This document shows positions 12,422-26,300 of a DNA stretch of 64,000 nt, piece after piece. Positions within the stretch are counted from its first letter, which is position 1. Each line of letters begins with the position of its first letter. The notes below the pieces were generated by a model. The model worked only from the letters and a program-made list of their open reading frames with translations, searched no databases and was not told the DNA's origin. Made by a program: the position numbers and the translations under genes. Location of the stretch: positions 87,432,905 through 87,496,904 of the forward strand of contig NC_054702.1 of assembly GCF_016097555.1 (NCBI RefSeq), in the 5' to 3' direction. This DNA comes from Gigantopelta aegis. Its lineage: Eukaryota; Mollusca; Gastropoda; Neomphalida; Peltospiridae.

Positions 12422-14366
12422 ATACAATCTAATACAAATATCACAGTAATATGTGTAATTATCTAGACCAGTAACAAGTATTGAAAGAACCATCTTTAGG
12501 TACCAAATAACCATATACATTTATATGATGGTTTAAAATGTCCTACCATATCATTAAAACAACACATTTACTGAACCTAGTGGTCAGTACAGATATGCTC
12601 CAATAACCTTTAACAGTATTCTGTATGTGCAACTGCCATCATCACTTTATCATACCATTCCAGATTATTCATTGTATTAATTTCATAGTGTTCTTGTCAT
12701 GTCTTGTAAAAAGTGTAGGTGAACCCACTTTGTCTTTCAGAAATATTTGAAGCTTTGTACACGATATGAATAATAATTCCATGCCTTATTTGGCATAATA
12801 TACTATATTTACTTAAAGATACTAAAGGTCGAAGTAGCAATATTACAAAACGCTTCTTTTTTTTTTCTTCTTTTTCTTTTACCTTTTGCATTTTGTAACG
12901 GTCTATACAATATGACAATCTTAAAGTATTTTTGAGATAGATAAATTAAGGGACCATCTAGTTTTTACCATTTATCACAACTATAAAGTACTCTTTAACC
13001 ACTCCTTCTCATCTAGAGAGAAAGTACTAAGAGTACCTTAAAAAGTATGACATTCACAAGTGTCATCAGTGACCTTTGGAGTATAGTGTATGTTGGTAAA
13101 AAAAACAAATGGTAAAAACTATGGAGTGTCTTAAAATTTAAATGTATTGTTTATTATAGAAATGTATAATATGCAATTTTCAAATGTCCGGGTAATTTAC
13201 CCATTTATTCATCCCTGTGCATAAATAACAAGTCCAGTCTTTATATGTTATTGCATGAACATGCAAATGTTGATGGTTATATCAAATATGTTCTTGCCGG
13301 TAGTCCTAGGAATGTACCTTTCGCTGCTTGAAAGCTTTGCTGTGATACATATTCAAGTTTTAAGTGTGAGCGTGTGTCTTCTTGTTTTGCACTCAGATTA
13401 TCATTCAAGTACAGATTGCTACAATGGAAACTCACAGAGTCCACATACGATATTAATTTTAGTCTCTAATGTAATACTTTAGGCTTTTTATAGCAATATC
13501 CATAACTGATCAATCTGACACATTTCCCCATTTAGTGTTCCAAATATTAAGAATAGCAACATATTGTCTGTTGACCTCGTACATTGATAGTAAAAACATT
13601 AGTTTATTTAAACTTAGGTAGAATCAACTGTCATTTAGTGTCGAGTTATGTCCCCTCACACCCATTCACTGTATTTATGAAATACATTATTTTAACAGGA
13701 ATAAAAGCACTTAGAATCACATGTGGTTTACCCACAAGTTTCCATTCCAAATATAGTTAATAACAGGCCAAAATATTTACAAAAAGAAGTTACTTTAATA
13801 ATTATGACAATGTTTTTCAGTGAATGAAATATTTATTGTAAATAATCGAAAAATTAGTCTTGTGTCAGATTTCTACATAACCATATTATGTTAAGGGTGA
13901 AAAACCTGTTTTAGTTTAAAATCAATCCCATTCCATTGCTTCAAATTATTTTGACAAAATAATATAGTGCATCAATTCTCAGGGATTTGCTACAGTAAAT
14001 GTCTACACCGTCTTCCATGCATGAAGTGCTCACAGCATTCAGCATGAACCGATATCCGGTGTTTCCATTTTATATACTGTATTCAAAACACAAAGTAATA
14101 TAACCAATAAATATTTTAAGACAAAGTGATAGTGTTTGTTGTTGTTCACTTTTCTAGAATATGCCCAGACAAAATTGATTTTTGTGTCAATTTCATTTAC
14201 TTCTTCTTCCAGGTGTGGGTTGTGTTGTAGAGACAAGAATGTAGTAGTGTTGGTTTAAAGTGTTTCCACTGGCAGTAGCTAAAAGGAATTTCTCCATAAC
14301 CTCAAGTTGGTAGTGCTGGCGAAATATTTTTAAAGCAATCTTAGCACTACAATATGATAAAAAAAA

Positions 14367-14494
14367 ATTCAAAACTATCTTAGCACTTCAATATGATACA
14401 AATTTTCAAAGCTATGATATCAATACAACACATGACATAGTGACATCATAACCTACAGTGGTTTTACGGTATTGTAGTGCTAAGGTAGCTTCGA
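14367..14494. mobile_element. MITE, CGAAGCTATCTCAG family, degraded copy
   Basis: The right end GTGCTAAGGTAGCTTCGA with an upstream GGTTTTACGGTATTGTA mirrors the left end AAAACTATCTTAGCACTTCA. The same termini in better shape occur at 59563-59784. An extra partial left end (AATCTTAGCACTACAATATG, 14334) precedes it. Confidence 0.65.
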
Positions 14495-14778
14495 AAATAT
14501 GGGCTCTTGAATAGTCCCCAGTTTAAATTCACTGAGAGGTTGGTTTTTCTTGCACGCCCATTCATTTTCATCTCCAGTATACCTTTTAGATCACTTTGAA
14601 ACACTGGTTTGTCCATGGTGATGACCTGGTTGCCATAGCACCATCCAACAAAATAAACATGAGTTAACCCGACACAGATTTCTCTCTGAAAGTTAACTGA
14701 AAGCGTGATGGTCATAAATACATTTTAGTTGGAAAGGACATTTAAATTTGGATTAAACTTGGTTTTGAGGCTATGCAA

Positions 14779-14910
14779 GAAATACAATACTGCATTTATG
14801 TCCATCAAATAGCATTTATTTTACAACTCTTGTTTAAGAATGTATCCAACCCACTTTGGCTCATTAAGATGAATGGTATCCAGTGGCCATTCATGTAGAA
14901 TACTCTATAA
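14779..14910. mobile_element. Fold-back repeat, copy 1
   Basis: Nearly the whole unit is an imperfect hairpin. The left arm runs from AGAAATACAATACTGCATTT; the right arm ends CATTCATGTAGAATACTC. The same family, with better matched arms, lies at 43345-43490. Both copies include GGCTCATTA or CGCTCATTA at the centre. Confidence 0.6.
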
Positions 14911-15182
14911 ATGAATGCACTATTAACTATACATGGTTCCATGATGGTTGTTCTCAGACTTTTTTTTATCTGACAACATACTAAACACCAACCCTCATTT
15001 GAGGGTTCAACAATAGATACAGTAGAAGTATGAAAATTAAAAGCGTTTTTGCAGTCCGTTGAAAAAGTATAATTATTTAAAGGTATTAAGTAGTGCAACT
15101 ACACATTGGTAATGCACATATTCTAAACCAGTATTTCATGGCTATTACTAACATTCAAAGATGGATGTCATATGGTATGTTT

Positions 15183-15372
15183 ATTAGTCTCCTGCCAGAC
15201 ACACTGGAGGGATGTCTCTTTATCTGTCCCATTTATGGTTTTCCAAACTTTAACAAAGGGTCAGGATATGGAGCTGATATTTTGTGTATAGTCTCGTCAA
15301 TGTACAGTTACAGATCAGGTTTGACGTTCCCTAGCGATTTATTCATTTTGACAGCAGTACAAAAATGCTTGT
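15183..15372 (+). repeat. Dispersed repeat, TAGTCCCCTA family, decayed copy 3
   Basis: TTAGTCTCCTGCCAGACACA, GATATTTTGTGTATAGTCTC, GTACAGTTACAGATCAGGTT and GACAGCAGTACAAAAATGCT follow the order of copies 1 and 2, with more divergence. Confidence 0.6.
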
Positions 15373-17020
15373 TTTATAAATTGAACATGATGATTTTTGA
15401 CATTCATGAAAGTATAAAACACTACACTGCTTTACACTTTGTATGAATGGCATAGCATGTGTAAAGTGGTTCAGAGTTTCATACTTGTATGAGCGTTAAC
15501 AATTATGTTCAATTCTTACAATTCTAAGTTTATAATTATTTCATTAATATATAATACTATGAAATTACAGTCGGACTCATTCATGCATTCTGTCACAAAT
15601 GTAAGGACCATATTTCTCTGAAAATGGATAATAAATAAAAATTACATTAATTGTTGGAAACCAAATCTAGCTATCGCATCACCTTAAATGAACCATGATG
15701 GAGTGAAATCCATGTCATCCCTTTCGGCAATTTTAGTTTTTGAATTATGGACTATTGCCATAATTAAATTATTTTTACAAAATGTCATTAATAAATGGAG
15801 TATGGTGGTTATGAAGATGGATGAATAAAATACATTTTGGGACAAATCAAATTATATTTGTTCTGGTAATACTTTGTTACACCATTAAATAAGTCAGTGG
15901 TCTGTGACAGTATGCCTTTAATACAAACTATTCAACACTGACAACTAAAATAAACAGTCATTATATTCATAAAGAAATCGTCTGAAAACGATCCACTTTC
16001 TTTTCCAAGCATTGCCGATCGTTGTGCCAAATTGAGATCCATGCAGTTATGAACATTGTGTTTTTCGCCTGGCATTATTTGGACCAATCTAAGCATTTAT
16101 ATCAAAGAGTATTTACAGATTAAAATTTCACAACAAACTCTTTGGGCTACTAATAACTAAGCCCGTCAACATTTCATATTTTCCAGAGGGTTCCGTTTTT
16201 CATTTACATGGACTTTCAGACAGTAATTTGGGACATACACCGTTATTTCCACATCTTGAACCACCCCCACCTCCCACTCAAACTAGTACATGATATACCA
16301 ACTCACCAATGTGTATATGACCAATGACAGCTGCTTCAAAACAAATCTGCAGAAATGTTCTTAAATTGAATTTTAAATCTGTATGGACTATGATAATGAG
16401 ATTGTCAGTATTAAAAATTAAAACTGCCGATTCAGTGATATAACATTTTATTTATTGTACATGCAGTTTATATAAAAATTATAAAAAAATAAACAGAAAA
16501 AAGTATAAAATTTCACTAGATTCATCTTTAGATCACAATTTTATGTTGCACATTGCGTAGTTAAAGATAAAATACTCAATGAAAGTTTAGCAAATATTTT
16601 TTATGACGTCTACATTTGTCATGGTTGAATAAACTTGGAAAAAAACCAGGTCCTCCTGTTGTGTTAAGGCAAAGGTTGATGAGTTTATGTTGATTGTAAA
16701 TGGTAAACATTTCAGATGTGAATACTAATAAAAATAGGTTAATTTATAAATGTTATGCCATTTTTTTAACATTAGCTAAACTTTCGTTGTTGAGTATACA
16801 ATGATTTGATTACAGCCTGCTACCAAGAACTACCAAGGCCCTGCACTCTTAATAGAATAAAATCCCATAGGTGACCATATTAAAGTTTTTTTATTTATAT
16901 TTAATGCAGTATATCAACCAAACAATGACCCACAAACGTAAGTACATATACTACAACCCTTTTCTCAAAGTATTAACAAGAAAATCCCAGGTTTCGTACA
17001 AAATTTGATTACTTTTTTTA

Positions 17021-17227
17021 CAAGCACAAGGTTACTTGACACAGTGGTACTAGAATAATAAAAATTGCATACAGTTTTTGCTCAGATGAAACTAATTGTT
17101 TTACAACAAACACTGTCACATTTATCACCAATGTCAGGACTTGTGGTATTAACTGCTTTATCAAAAGGTAGATGCACTTCAAACTCTGACCCACATGGAT
17201 GCTATTTGGTTTAGTACTACCTACAGC
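17021..17227 (+). repeat. 207-bp dispersed repeat, copy 1
   Basis: Runs from CAAGCACAAGGTTACTTGAC to GGTTTAGTACTACCTACAG. It is matched along its length by 59351-59557 in the same orientation. No terminal inverted repeats or coding content were recognised. Confidence 0.75.
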
Positions 17228-17322
17228 CTGCCACCATGAACTGCCAAGGCCCTGAACTCTAGATGGTACAACACCAGGAGATACACATTATATATGAATA
17301 CCATTATGGTTAGTCTTTGGCT

Positions 17323-20300
17323 TCAGAATGTCTTTGATTTAAGTGTCACGTGGTATCTATAGTACAGAAGAATAGCTGATAAAATCATCCCAAAGTCATA
17401 GGCAAACAATGTCCCGAGCAAGCATGACACTGGCCAAATCTGAAAAAGAAAAAACCCAAAACATAATTATATAGTGCTAGTATGAACTTAGTTGCTGGGT
17501 TGTTAAAAAGTAGTGAACTCTACTGTAGTACATCTTCTGAAGTACCCAAAATCCTGGTTTCTAGAAAATATGAAACTAGATCTTCACAGACTAGATGCAG
17601 ATATGTTCTCATACATTTTAATTTTCCAAAGTCCCCAAGACCGCTTGCGACTAATTATCTGATAAAGATGAGTATAGGGATCTGCAATGTGTTGCAAATT
17701 TTATTAGAACCAGGCACCGCACTTATAAAACTCTTTTAGTCTAGAATCAAGACTATTAGAGTGAGATTTTAACAACATGACAATGCCATACAAATTCAAT
17801 GCCATACAAATTGTATGTGTGTGATGTCCTGTGAGATTGGAGTCTACATTCTAGCAAGCTTTTGAGTATAGTCTCAAATACCATCAAACACATGCAATTT
17901 GTATGCATTGCCGTGATGCTAACATCTCAAGATGTTATTAAAGACTTTGAGTTTTGACTAAAAGTTTTATAAGCAGGGGTCAGAATTTTGTTTACAATTT
18001 TATTTTTACGAGTTGCGAAGATTGAGACAGAAAGTCCTACTCCAGTTCACAAGTTGAGTTCATGGGATATTTCGCTCTTAGACAACTTGTGAATTGGGAA
18101 ATAAATATTCACGACTTTTAATGAATGCAGTATAGGATATGTTTTATTTAACAACGCACTCAAAGGCGGAACAAACACAAATCATTTGCGCAATTATGAA
18201 TTGGGGTGTTTGAGATTGGAGTGACAGTACAAAAGAAGGCAGTATAAGATGTAAGAAGAATTAGTGTAAAATGTTACACACACACACACTATTACTATAG
18301 GTACAAAATTTATCACATATATTATGCACATTTCTATTTATTTTAAAACATGATTAGAAATCCATTCTAAGACTATTACGTTCAATGATTACCTGCCAAG
18401 GCCGATCCCAATCCAGTGGTATTGGAAATGCTCCAAGCCACGCTCCAATGATACTACAGATGGTGGTCGAATATACTACCAATTCAGGACCCAGCTCCGC
18501 ACTGGAAAACAAAATCAGTCAGTTGGAATATTGTTTTACAAGAATAAGAGTGGGTAAGATGGATAACAAAGTAGGCTGTGTATGTTTAACCAGCTAGAGT
18601 ACAGTAAAATGTATGTAGATGCTTGAAATCAAAGTGATATAGATTAATTTAATAAGATGACAAACAAAGTCCATTTTATGTCACATCAGAGACCAAATGG
18701 AAGACGTAACTGGCTTTTTCCTCAGTGTATGTTTAATGTTGGAACATCATTATTACATCTAAACATAGGTTATCTAATAAAAAAGGACTGACCAAGTAAC
18801 AAAACCTGGATTTTAAGCAAAAAAGAACACCATATAATATGTAACCATGCTTACAGTGCATGTAGGTAGTATTTAAAGGTCCATAATACACAGTATATAT
18901 AAAAAATATATGAAGATTACATTATTAAACATAAAAACAAAAATACCACCCCAATTATTAATAAAGTGACTTTTTGTAAAACACTCAGGGAAAAAAGTAG
19001 GTTAGCATGGCGACAGTATGTAATGATTCTTCGGAAAATAGCTCATTCTTATCGGACGTTAGTTTAGACATTTCGGACATGTCGCATTTGTCTATTTATT
19101 CTAGAAGTAGAAAATCCGTTAGGGGTACTTCCCTATTAGTTTGAACTGGAATACACCGACGATGATCCAGCAAGCCAAATGCAGTCAGCCTATTTGCAGC
19201 CCGGAGCCCGAACATCGCCCGGAGACAAAAACAAAGCCCGAATGTTAATGCAGAGGTGTACATTGTTCATATTTCAGAATTTGGCACAAAGATACACCTC
19301 AACACGATGCATTTATATACGTTAAAAATATAAATGTAGGAAAAATATTTTTTTGAAAAAATTGCATTAACATTCGGTAGGCCTATCTGTTTTTGTCTTT
19401 GGGCGATGTTCGGGATTTCATTATGTACAGCCCGAACATGAAAAATCACTGCAAATCGTATCCCATCTTGACGGTCCTTTCCAATATACACGAGTTCGGT
19501 TAAAGAACCACTTCCATGCAAACAATGTCGGTTTGTCTTTCGAAAAAATATGCAAACTTCTTTTGCCTTTAACTGCAGCTTTTGTACATCCATACACCGA
19601 ACAATGGTTCACCATGTTTCACATTTGAAAGATATCTTCAAAATAATATTCCACACATACAATTCAATTCAATAGAATAACATTTTCACTTCCATGTAAA
19701 ATGTCTGAAAGGCTGCGAATTACGCTTTCATGTTATGCCGGTTAGCGCGTCACGGGATCATGTGACTTAACTCTTGGAGTCCAGAGGCTTTTTGGCAAGC
19801 GATGGGAAAAACACGACTTTTTATTGCGAATATATTAAAAACCAGTAAAAAAAATTAAATCTATTTTATTGATACTTCATATATATTGTAAAAGGTATAT
19901 GTAGATACCAAACAATAGTGAATTACGTTTTTGATAAATGTAGACCTTTAAAATTATCCAATGTGATAATATAGTGTACGGTCTTCACAGGAGAGTGTGG
20001 AGGGGAACACTCACCATTCCTGGCAAAGACTGGTGTGTGTGTGTGTGAAAGATGTTTTACTGTTGACCAATACAAAGTTAAAGTTTGTTTTGTTTAATAA
20101 CACCACTAGAGCCAACTGATTTATTAAACATCAACTATTGGATGTCAAACATTTGGTAATTGTCAGTCTTTGAGAGGAAACCTGTTACATGTTTTCAATG
20201 ATCTTTTATATGCACCATCCCATAGACACTATAGCACATACCACTGTCTTTCATAAACCAATTGTGGTGCACTGGCTGGAACGAGAGTTGACCCAATACA

Positions 20301-23300
20301 TGCAAGCAGGACTAGCTCTGGCACTCGCCAAATTCGCCAATTGCGAATTTTGAAAGCTGTTGGCGAAATTTATTTTAGTTTGGCGAAATAATTTCATGTA
20401 ATAATGGAAATTTTTTTTAGAAAATAACTGACAATTTCTGTAAGTTTTGAAGTTTAATGGAAATTTGGCGAATTATTTTGCTCACCCAGAGCTAGCCCTG
20501 TGCAAGCGAGGGCAATTTCAGCGTAAAATGATGCTTTTCATCAAAAGTATGTCTGAACTTTATAAAACTATATGGAGATTATTGATTTTGTTTCAGTTGT
20601 TGGCTTTTCAAGTTGAGTATGTAAAATACTTTTTTGGATCGACACCATCATTATGTTTGGGGAAAGTTCTGACTCCTATATTTTACTGATGAAATGTCAA
20701 ATTTAAAAAATATTTTATACTAGTAAGTGGTGGGTAGATAATAAATACTTCCATTAAATTGAAATTTTAATATATATTATGTTCACAATCTGAACTTCAA
20801 ATACAGATGTTTTAAGATTTGTCGCTGCTACGGCCATAATGATAAAATGACAATAGTTTATTTAATTTTCATACATTAACTCACACATACCTATTTTTTT
20901 AAGCAATAACTTTATGCACTGTATTCAACCATATATATATTCAATCTAATTAAAATTAGCTCCACTATTACATGTGGATCTAAAGACAGCCAGTTGGAGC
21001 TCATGTCCACCAATCAAAACCTTACTTGCAGAATCCTGCCAGTGATTTAAAACTAACAACACTGCGTAGTCCCCAATGTCCAGGTAACATTTCGTCAATA
21101 AATAATAATTTAAATATTGACCAATCACACTTCGCCTTTTATAACGTTATTTGGGAGCATACAAATTCTAAAAATATCGGGCAAGTCTATTTTAGTGGCC
21201 GCAGTACAGTGAACTATACCAATACGTACGTGGTGGGTTATCAGTCTTCAATTTTACATTAAAAATTATTTATTTATTTATAAAATAAAATAAAAACTAA
21301 ATCAGTCTTCAGTTTTACATTACAAATTATTTATTTTATAAAATCAAACATGTTTTAAGGCATTCGTAATTCACACGAAACATGTTGTATACCCTCAGGA
21401 TAATTCGGAATGTTTTCAAATTATTTTTAAATCACTGGCAGGCTTCTGCAAGTAAGGTTTTGATTGGTGGACATGAGCTCCAACTGGCTGTCTTTAGATC
21501 CACATGTAATAGTGGAGCTAATTTTAATTAGATTGATATATATTATATTTTAAAAATAATTAATTTGTGTAATTAACCCATTTTGGACATGGCATAACAT
21601 ATATTTACATTGAAATGCCACATCTTTAATATCACAAAAGGACCCACATTAGCTTTGATCTGTCAATTCAGTTTAAACAAATTGTTCAACAATGTACCTG
21701 TATGATAATCAAAATGCTTTCAATTATGGGATTTACAGATATTTGACTGTTATCTGCCACTTATTCTGTCTTATCTGTGAATATTTATATATGCACAATA
21801 TTAAAGACACATGTCAAAACCATCAAAACTACATGTATGATCAACTTTCAAGTTGTCTACTGCCCAAAAATGAATACTCACTAATATAATTTCATTTCAA
21901 TTTGATGTTTGTGCTTATATCTAATTATGGTTCAATCACATACCTCAGCTATATGGGATGTCTGTGTAGCAGGCTTCGAAATTCACGACGGCTCCACGGA
22001 ATTTGCCGTACTGCCTTGTGCCTTTGCCGTGATGCCTCAAAAATACCAGTTACTTTACGGCTATGAATAACCGTGCCCTTTTCATTACCTGCCGTGGTGC
22101 CCCTTTTGTGTATGTTTGTGTATTTGTTAAACTTGTATAACCCTAACTTTTATTTTAAAACATTAAACATGCACAAATTCAGTGTTCCTCGGTAGTGTTT
22201 GTACACAGTTTCTTGGTCATGTATTATAATTGCACATCGAACGTAACAAATGATAAATTACAGTTGAAAGGTACAGCGTTACGGAAAAAACCCAGACCGT
22301 AAATTGCCGAAAGTTTCAACGTTATACATTTACGAAAAAAAAACGTAAATTGCCGAAAAAGAATCCCGGGGCAATTTTTGTTTTTCAAAATAGGCTAAAC
22401 CATGCCTAGAAGAAAAAGAAGACTAAAGAAGACAAAAATTGCCAAAATGTTTTCAATATTTCAGGTAAAAATTATTATTATTATTATTAGATATTTAAAT
22501 GTCAGCTGCGTTCAACCAGACCGAGCGGAAAAACGTCCGCTAGACTGGTTTATGCGCTTCACAATAAACCAAATGGCCACGTTGAGAACCAATCAAATAG
22601 TTCACAAACATTAGACAAACGTTTGCTGGCTGAACTTGGGGCTGTCGTTATCGATATTCTTCATGACAAATTTTGAAATTATAAAAAAAAAAGTCTGTCC
22701 CATCATTTATAAAAAATGTTTTTTGCTATTAATTTCAGTTTTGACGTAACAAGAAAAGTAAAAGTGTATTGGAAATAACAAAACAATACTAATTTTGTGT
22801 GCAATTTACAAATCAATCGGCTTAGAAATTAATAACTTGTAGTAAATTTCATAGTAATAAAAAAGGCATTCCCTGTGGGACGGACTTATAGTTTTAATGT
22901 TTATTAGCTTATTGAACGGACCTATGCTAAAATCACCCAAATTAATTTATTCCCAATTAACTGAAACACTGAAATAAATGTGAACTGTTTAATGTTTGTG
23001 GTTATTCTTGAATATTCCGTTTATTTAAACCCATGCTCAGCAGTTGATAGGCCTATACATCACTGGCGTAGGAAGCGGGTACTTTGTAGCAGCATCGATG
23101 GTTTATATATTAATTTTATACGTGTGTCTGTGTGCCCACCCACCCCACTTTTTGGTATCTTCCTACAGGCTACACCCGTGTATATTAACAAATTCTGGGT
23201 ACTAGGCCTAAGCAGTAGCCAACAACGAAAATTGGACCACGTCTTCTTCAAATGACCTTCACCTTTGCATGCGGAAAAAAACGCGATGACTTGTAGTCTG

Positions 23301-26300
23301 TGCATGGTATCGAGAAATCCTCGATTGTTTTGTTGAGATCGCATGTTGTTGTTTTTGGAAAATAAGCCTACAACGTATGAGATAACTGGAGTTACGATAA
23401 TACGATATATTTTCCTCTATAGGCCTACAGACTAGTAGTACAGTATTTAGCAGTTTGTAATAAAAGCCGTTTAATCGCCACACACGTTACCGTACTGTCA
23501 TGCAATCTCGTGTGTCACCAATTACTGTGGTACCTAATAAGAGCACGTGTTAATGATTCCAATTTCAAACAAATTAGTTATGCTCATATCCATTCAACGT
23601 CCAGGCATGTCTAGTCTGGGTCCAGTCTCTAACAACGCCAGTGATTGGGTCCAGGGCACGGCGTAAGGAGGAGCCAAAAAGTGGGGTGGGGGTGTATAAA
23701 AACCATCGCTGCTGCCCCCCCCCCCCACACACACACCCCTCAACCTCCATTTAACAATAATCCATAAATGCTGAAAACATACTTAAGAAAATAGGCCATG
23801 GTGTCCTCCGACAATGTTTACGTTTTTGTGGATACGGTCACATGACAGAATGGGATTTCCCTCCACATTTTTTATTCTATAATTAAATGGGTCATTTGGT
23901 TCGTGCAATCAACATCCGATTTGTTGTTGTTCATTTGTGAGATTTTTCTTCACAGTTCGTGAACATTTTCAGCAACAATAAAGTTCAGACAAGTAAGTGT
24001 CTCAATACAAAATGTTACAAACCCTTAAAACCAATAATTTTGCTAAGTCTTACGATATCTGGAGAGGGGATACAACCAGGACAGAACAGTTGGAACATGT
24101 CCAGGAGAGGTGAAAGAAATGCACCCCAAGTCTGTGAAATTTGTCATGACGTAGGCATTGTTGTGCTTCGAGCGACATCTACCGGTGACATCATAATACT
24201 AACTTTCAAAATTATTTCAAGCAATTGGGACATGGGGATTCCCATGGTATTTATCGATATAAAACCTGCTTTTTCACTACATTTGATAAAAACATGATCT
24301 AAGTGTGTTACAGGTTTGTAGATTAACCAAATTATAATTTATTTTCGCTGGATGGAACTAGGGTTTGCGGCTTTAATCTTGTTATTACAATCATGTTTGT
24401 TGGAGAAAAAGTTGAAATTAGGGTGGATTTTTTTGTTATTGTTAAATATAGAATTTAGAACAAAAATAATATAAAGATTAAATTTTTAAAAACCTAAATG
24501 ATTTGGTTTGAACATTTAGTTATTTAATTTTTTGTATTTCAAATAATTTAACACTGAACATTTTATCCCTTTTCCTAAAGCTTTGATTGTATTGTTCTGA
24601 AACGTAATACACATATTCTCTTGGTAGTCTCCACAAAATAATAAAGATGTCTAAACTTGTAAAAACGTTTTTTGTTTTTTGTTTTTTTGTTTTTAAATTA
24701 ATGAGATTGTAAAATTGAAATAGAAATCTTGATTGGTTAATTCTGAAACTTAGTACCTGTATTCTACAGTTATTCTCTGGAGACACTTTCAAAAACTAAT
24801 AGATAAAATTAACATATCTACTTTTATTATAGATTATTTTATTTTATTTCTTTAATGTTAAGACTTTAACATAACTGTCCAGCCATTCAAATATAATTTT
24901 CTTTCAGTCATACTCCATCTGCTCAGATGGTCCGAAACCAGTGGACTTTGATCCATTACCTGCTGTAATGAGATGGAACAGCAGCAGTGTTTGTTCAAGG
25001 AGACCAGATACGTCATAATCTCTCTCCACCAAAGTTGTCTTTAAGGACACCACAAAAAATCTAAAATACTGTTTTGTTTAATGACACCACTACAATACTT
25101 TGATTTATTGATGAATGACAAATTTAACAGAATTACAAATCAAGGTTTTTTCCTGGTTAAATTGACTTCCTAAAAAAGACTGCCTTAGTGCCCTTTGAAA
25201 ATGTATGAACGTAGCCTTTGTGCCTTTTAGGTTAGCCTTGGTGCCCTTCATTTCCTAGATTTTTAAAGGCTATTATAGCCTGCCCTTTTAAAACCGAATT
25301 TCGAGGCCTGGTGTAGGACAGTGGGTTAATATAACACTCAAATAGACACTGATTATAATTTATCCTGGGGCATTGTCAAACAAGCATTCCTTTCTTTCAA
25401 TGATAGTTTATTAATTACTTTTTACTAAATTTTAGTGACACAGGGATGAACTGCACGGTTAATTCAATTTCAATACTCACCTATTATGTGCATACACTCT
25501 GACCCAAGAATTTAAATTTAGACCAAGGAACACACAAGGTGGTAGAATGGATGTTGCTGACAACATGAGAGAGAAATGAAATGTTTCTGCAACTGATCTG
25601 AAAAAAGAAATTAAAAAAATATATATAATGCAAGTAAGCAACAAATGCTGAAATAAAACTTGAATTTATAGGTCTCTAGTAATGATTTTAAAAGTATCCC
25701 ATGGTGCAATGTATTATAATGGAAATAAAAACGTTTTCTGGTAGCTATCGGTCTAAAAAGCCAGTCAATGCAATAATTGAACATACTCCAATATATGACA
25801 TATGTAATTGTTTTAATGGTTAACTTTACAATAAGATTGTTAACTTGGAGCTATATGATTTAACTTTATTTTAATGTTACCTTCTTTGAGCTATATGATT
25901 TAACTTTATTTTAATGTTACATTTTATGCACATTTTCTTTCATTTTAAAAGCATATGTTGGCATTAACTACCCACCACCCACTCCCCACCAGTGGATAAA
26001 TAATTTTGTATGCTCACGAAATATATTGATAATTGTTAATGTCTAAGCATTAATTCACCTATCATGACAGGTTATTTTAATAATTAATATATATATACTC
26101 TTCAAAAAAAGAAACGCAAAAGGGTACAAATGGGTTATAACTCCGATTTTATGTTTCCTACCGGTTCATGCTTTGTGAATATAAGGTCATTGCATGTCCC
26201 AAACACATTCCCACGGTTACATTCGATAAAACGCAGCTACTGTACAATAAAGTTCCAAAATGTGAATATTCGCAAAAACGCAGCCACGTGCAAACCATGT

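Larger units (their letters stand above)
10831..17322. other. Convergent intergenic region, seipin to PIGF
   Basis: AT-rich DNA between two converging genes. No exon with splice sites or a recognisable domain was found. It holds the repeats listed separately (11914-12185, 12397-12421, 14367-14494, 14779-14910, 15183-15372, 17021-17227). Part of the right side should be PIGF 3' UTR; a minus-strand AATAAA lies at 16895-16890, a weak candidate poly(A) signal. A phrase near 16815-16855 (ACAGCCTGCTACCAAGAACT) recurs in changed form at 17222. Confidence 0.5.
18872..19952. mobile_element. Possible TIR element with THAP-domain and acidic-leader gene fragments
   Basis: The ends TTTAAAGGTC (18872-18881) and GACCTTTAAA (19943-19952) are 10-bp perfect inverted repeats. 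Inside are a plus-strand fragment from 19007 and a minus-strand THAP-type fragment at 19615-19421. A shared stretch of about 50 bp (ACATCGCCCRRAGACAAAAA and flanks) occurs in opposite orientations at about 19200-19252 and 19362-19416, making a hairpin in the middle. It lies in PIGF intron 4, between the exons at 18501 and 25481. With such short terminal repeats the transposon call is tentative. Confidence 0.5.

Noticed and set aside
23064-23167. TIR element with GGCGTAGGAAG and CTTCCTACAGGC ends
   Set aside because: The match is about 11 bp and imperfect, with no flanking duplication.
21966-25310. Single element bounded by GGCTTCGAAATTCACGACGG and GAATTTCGAGGCCTG
   Set aside because: The ends look inverted but the 3.3-kb interior contains other elements and no target duplication is visible; probably two separate remnants.
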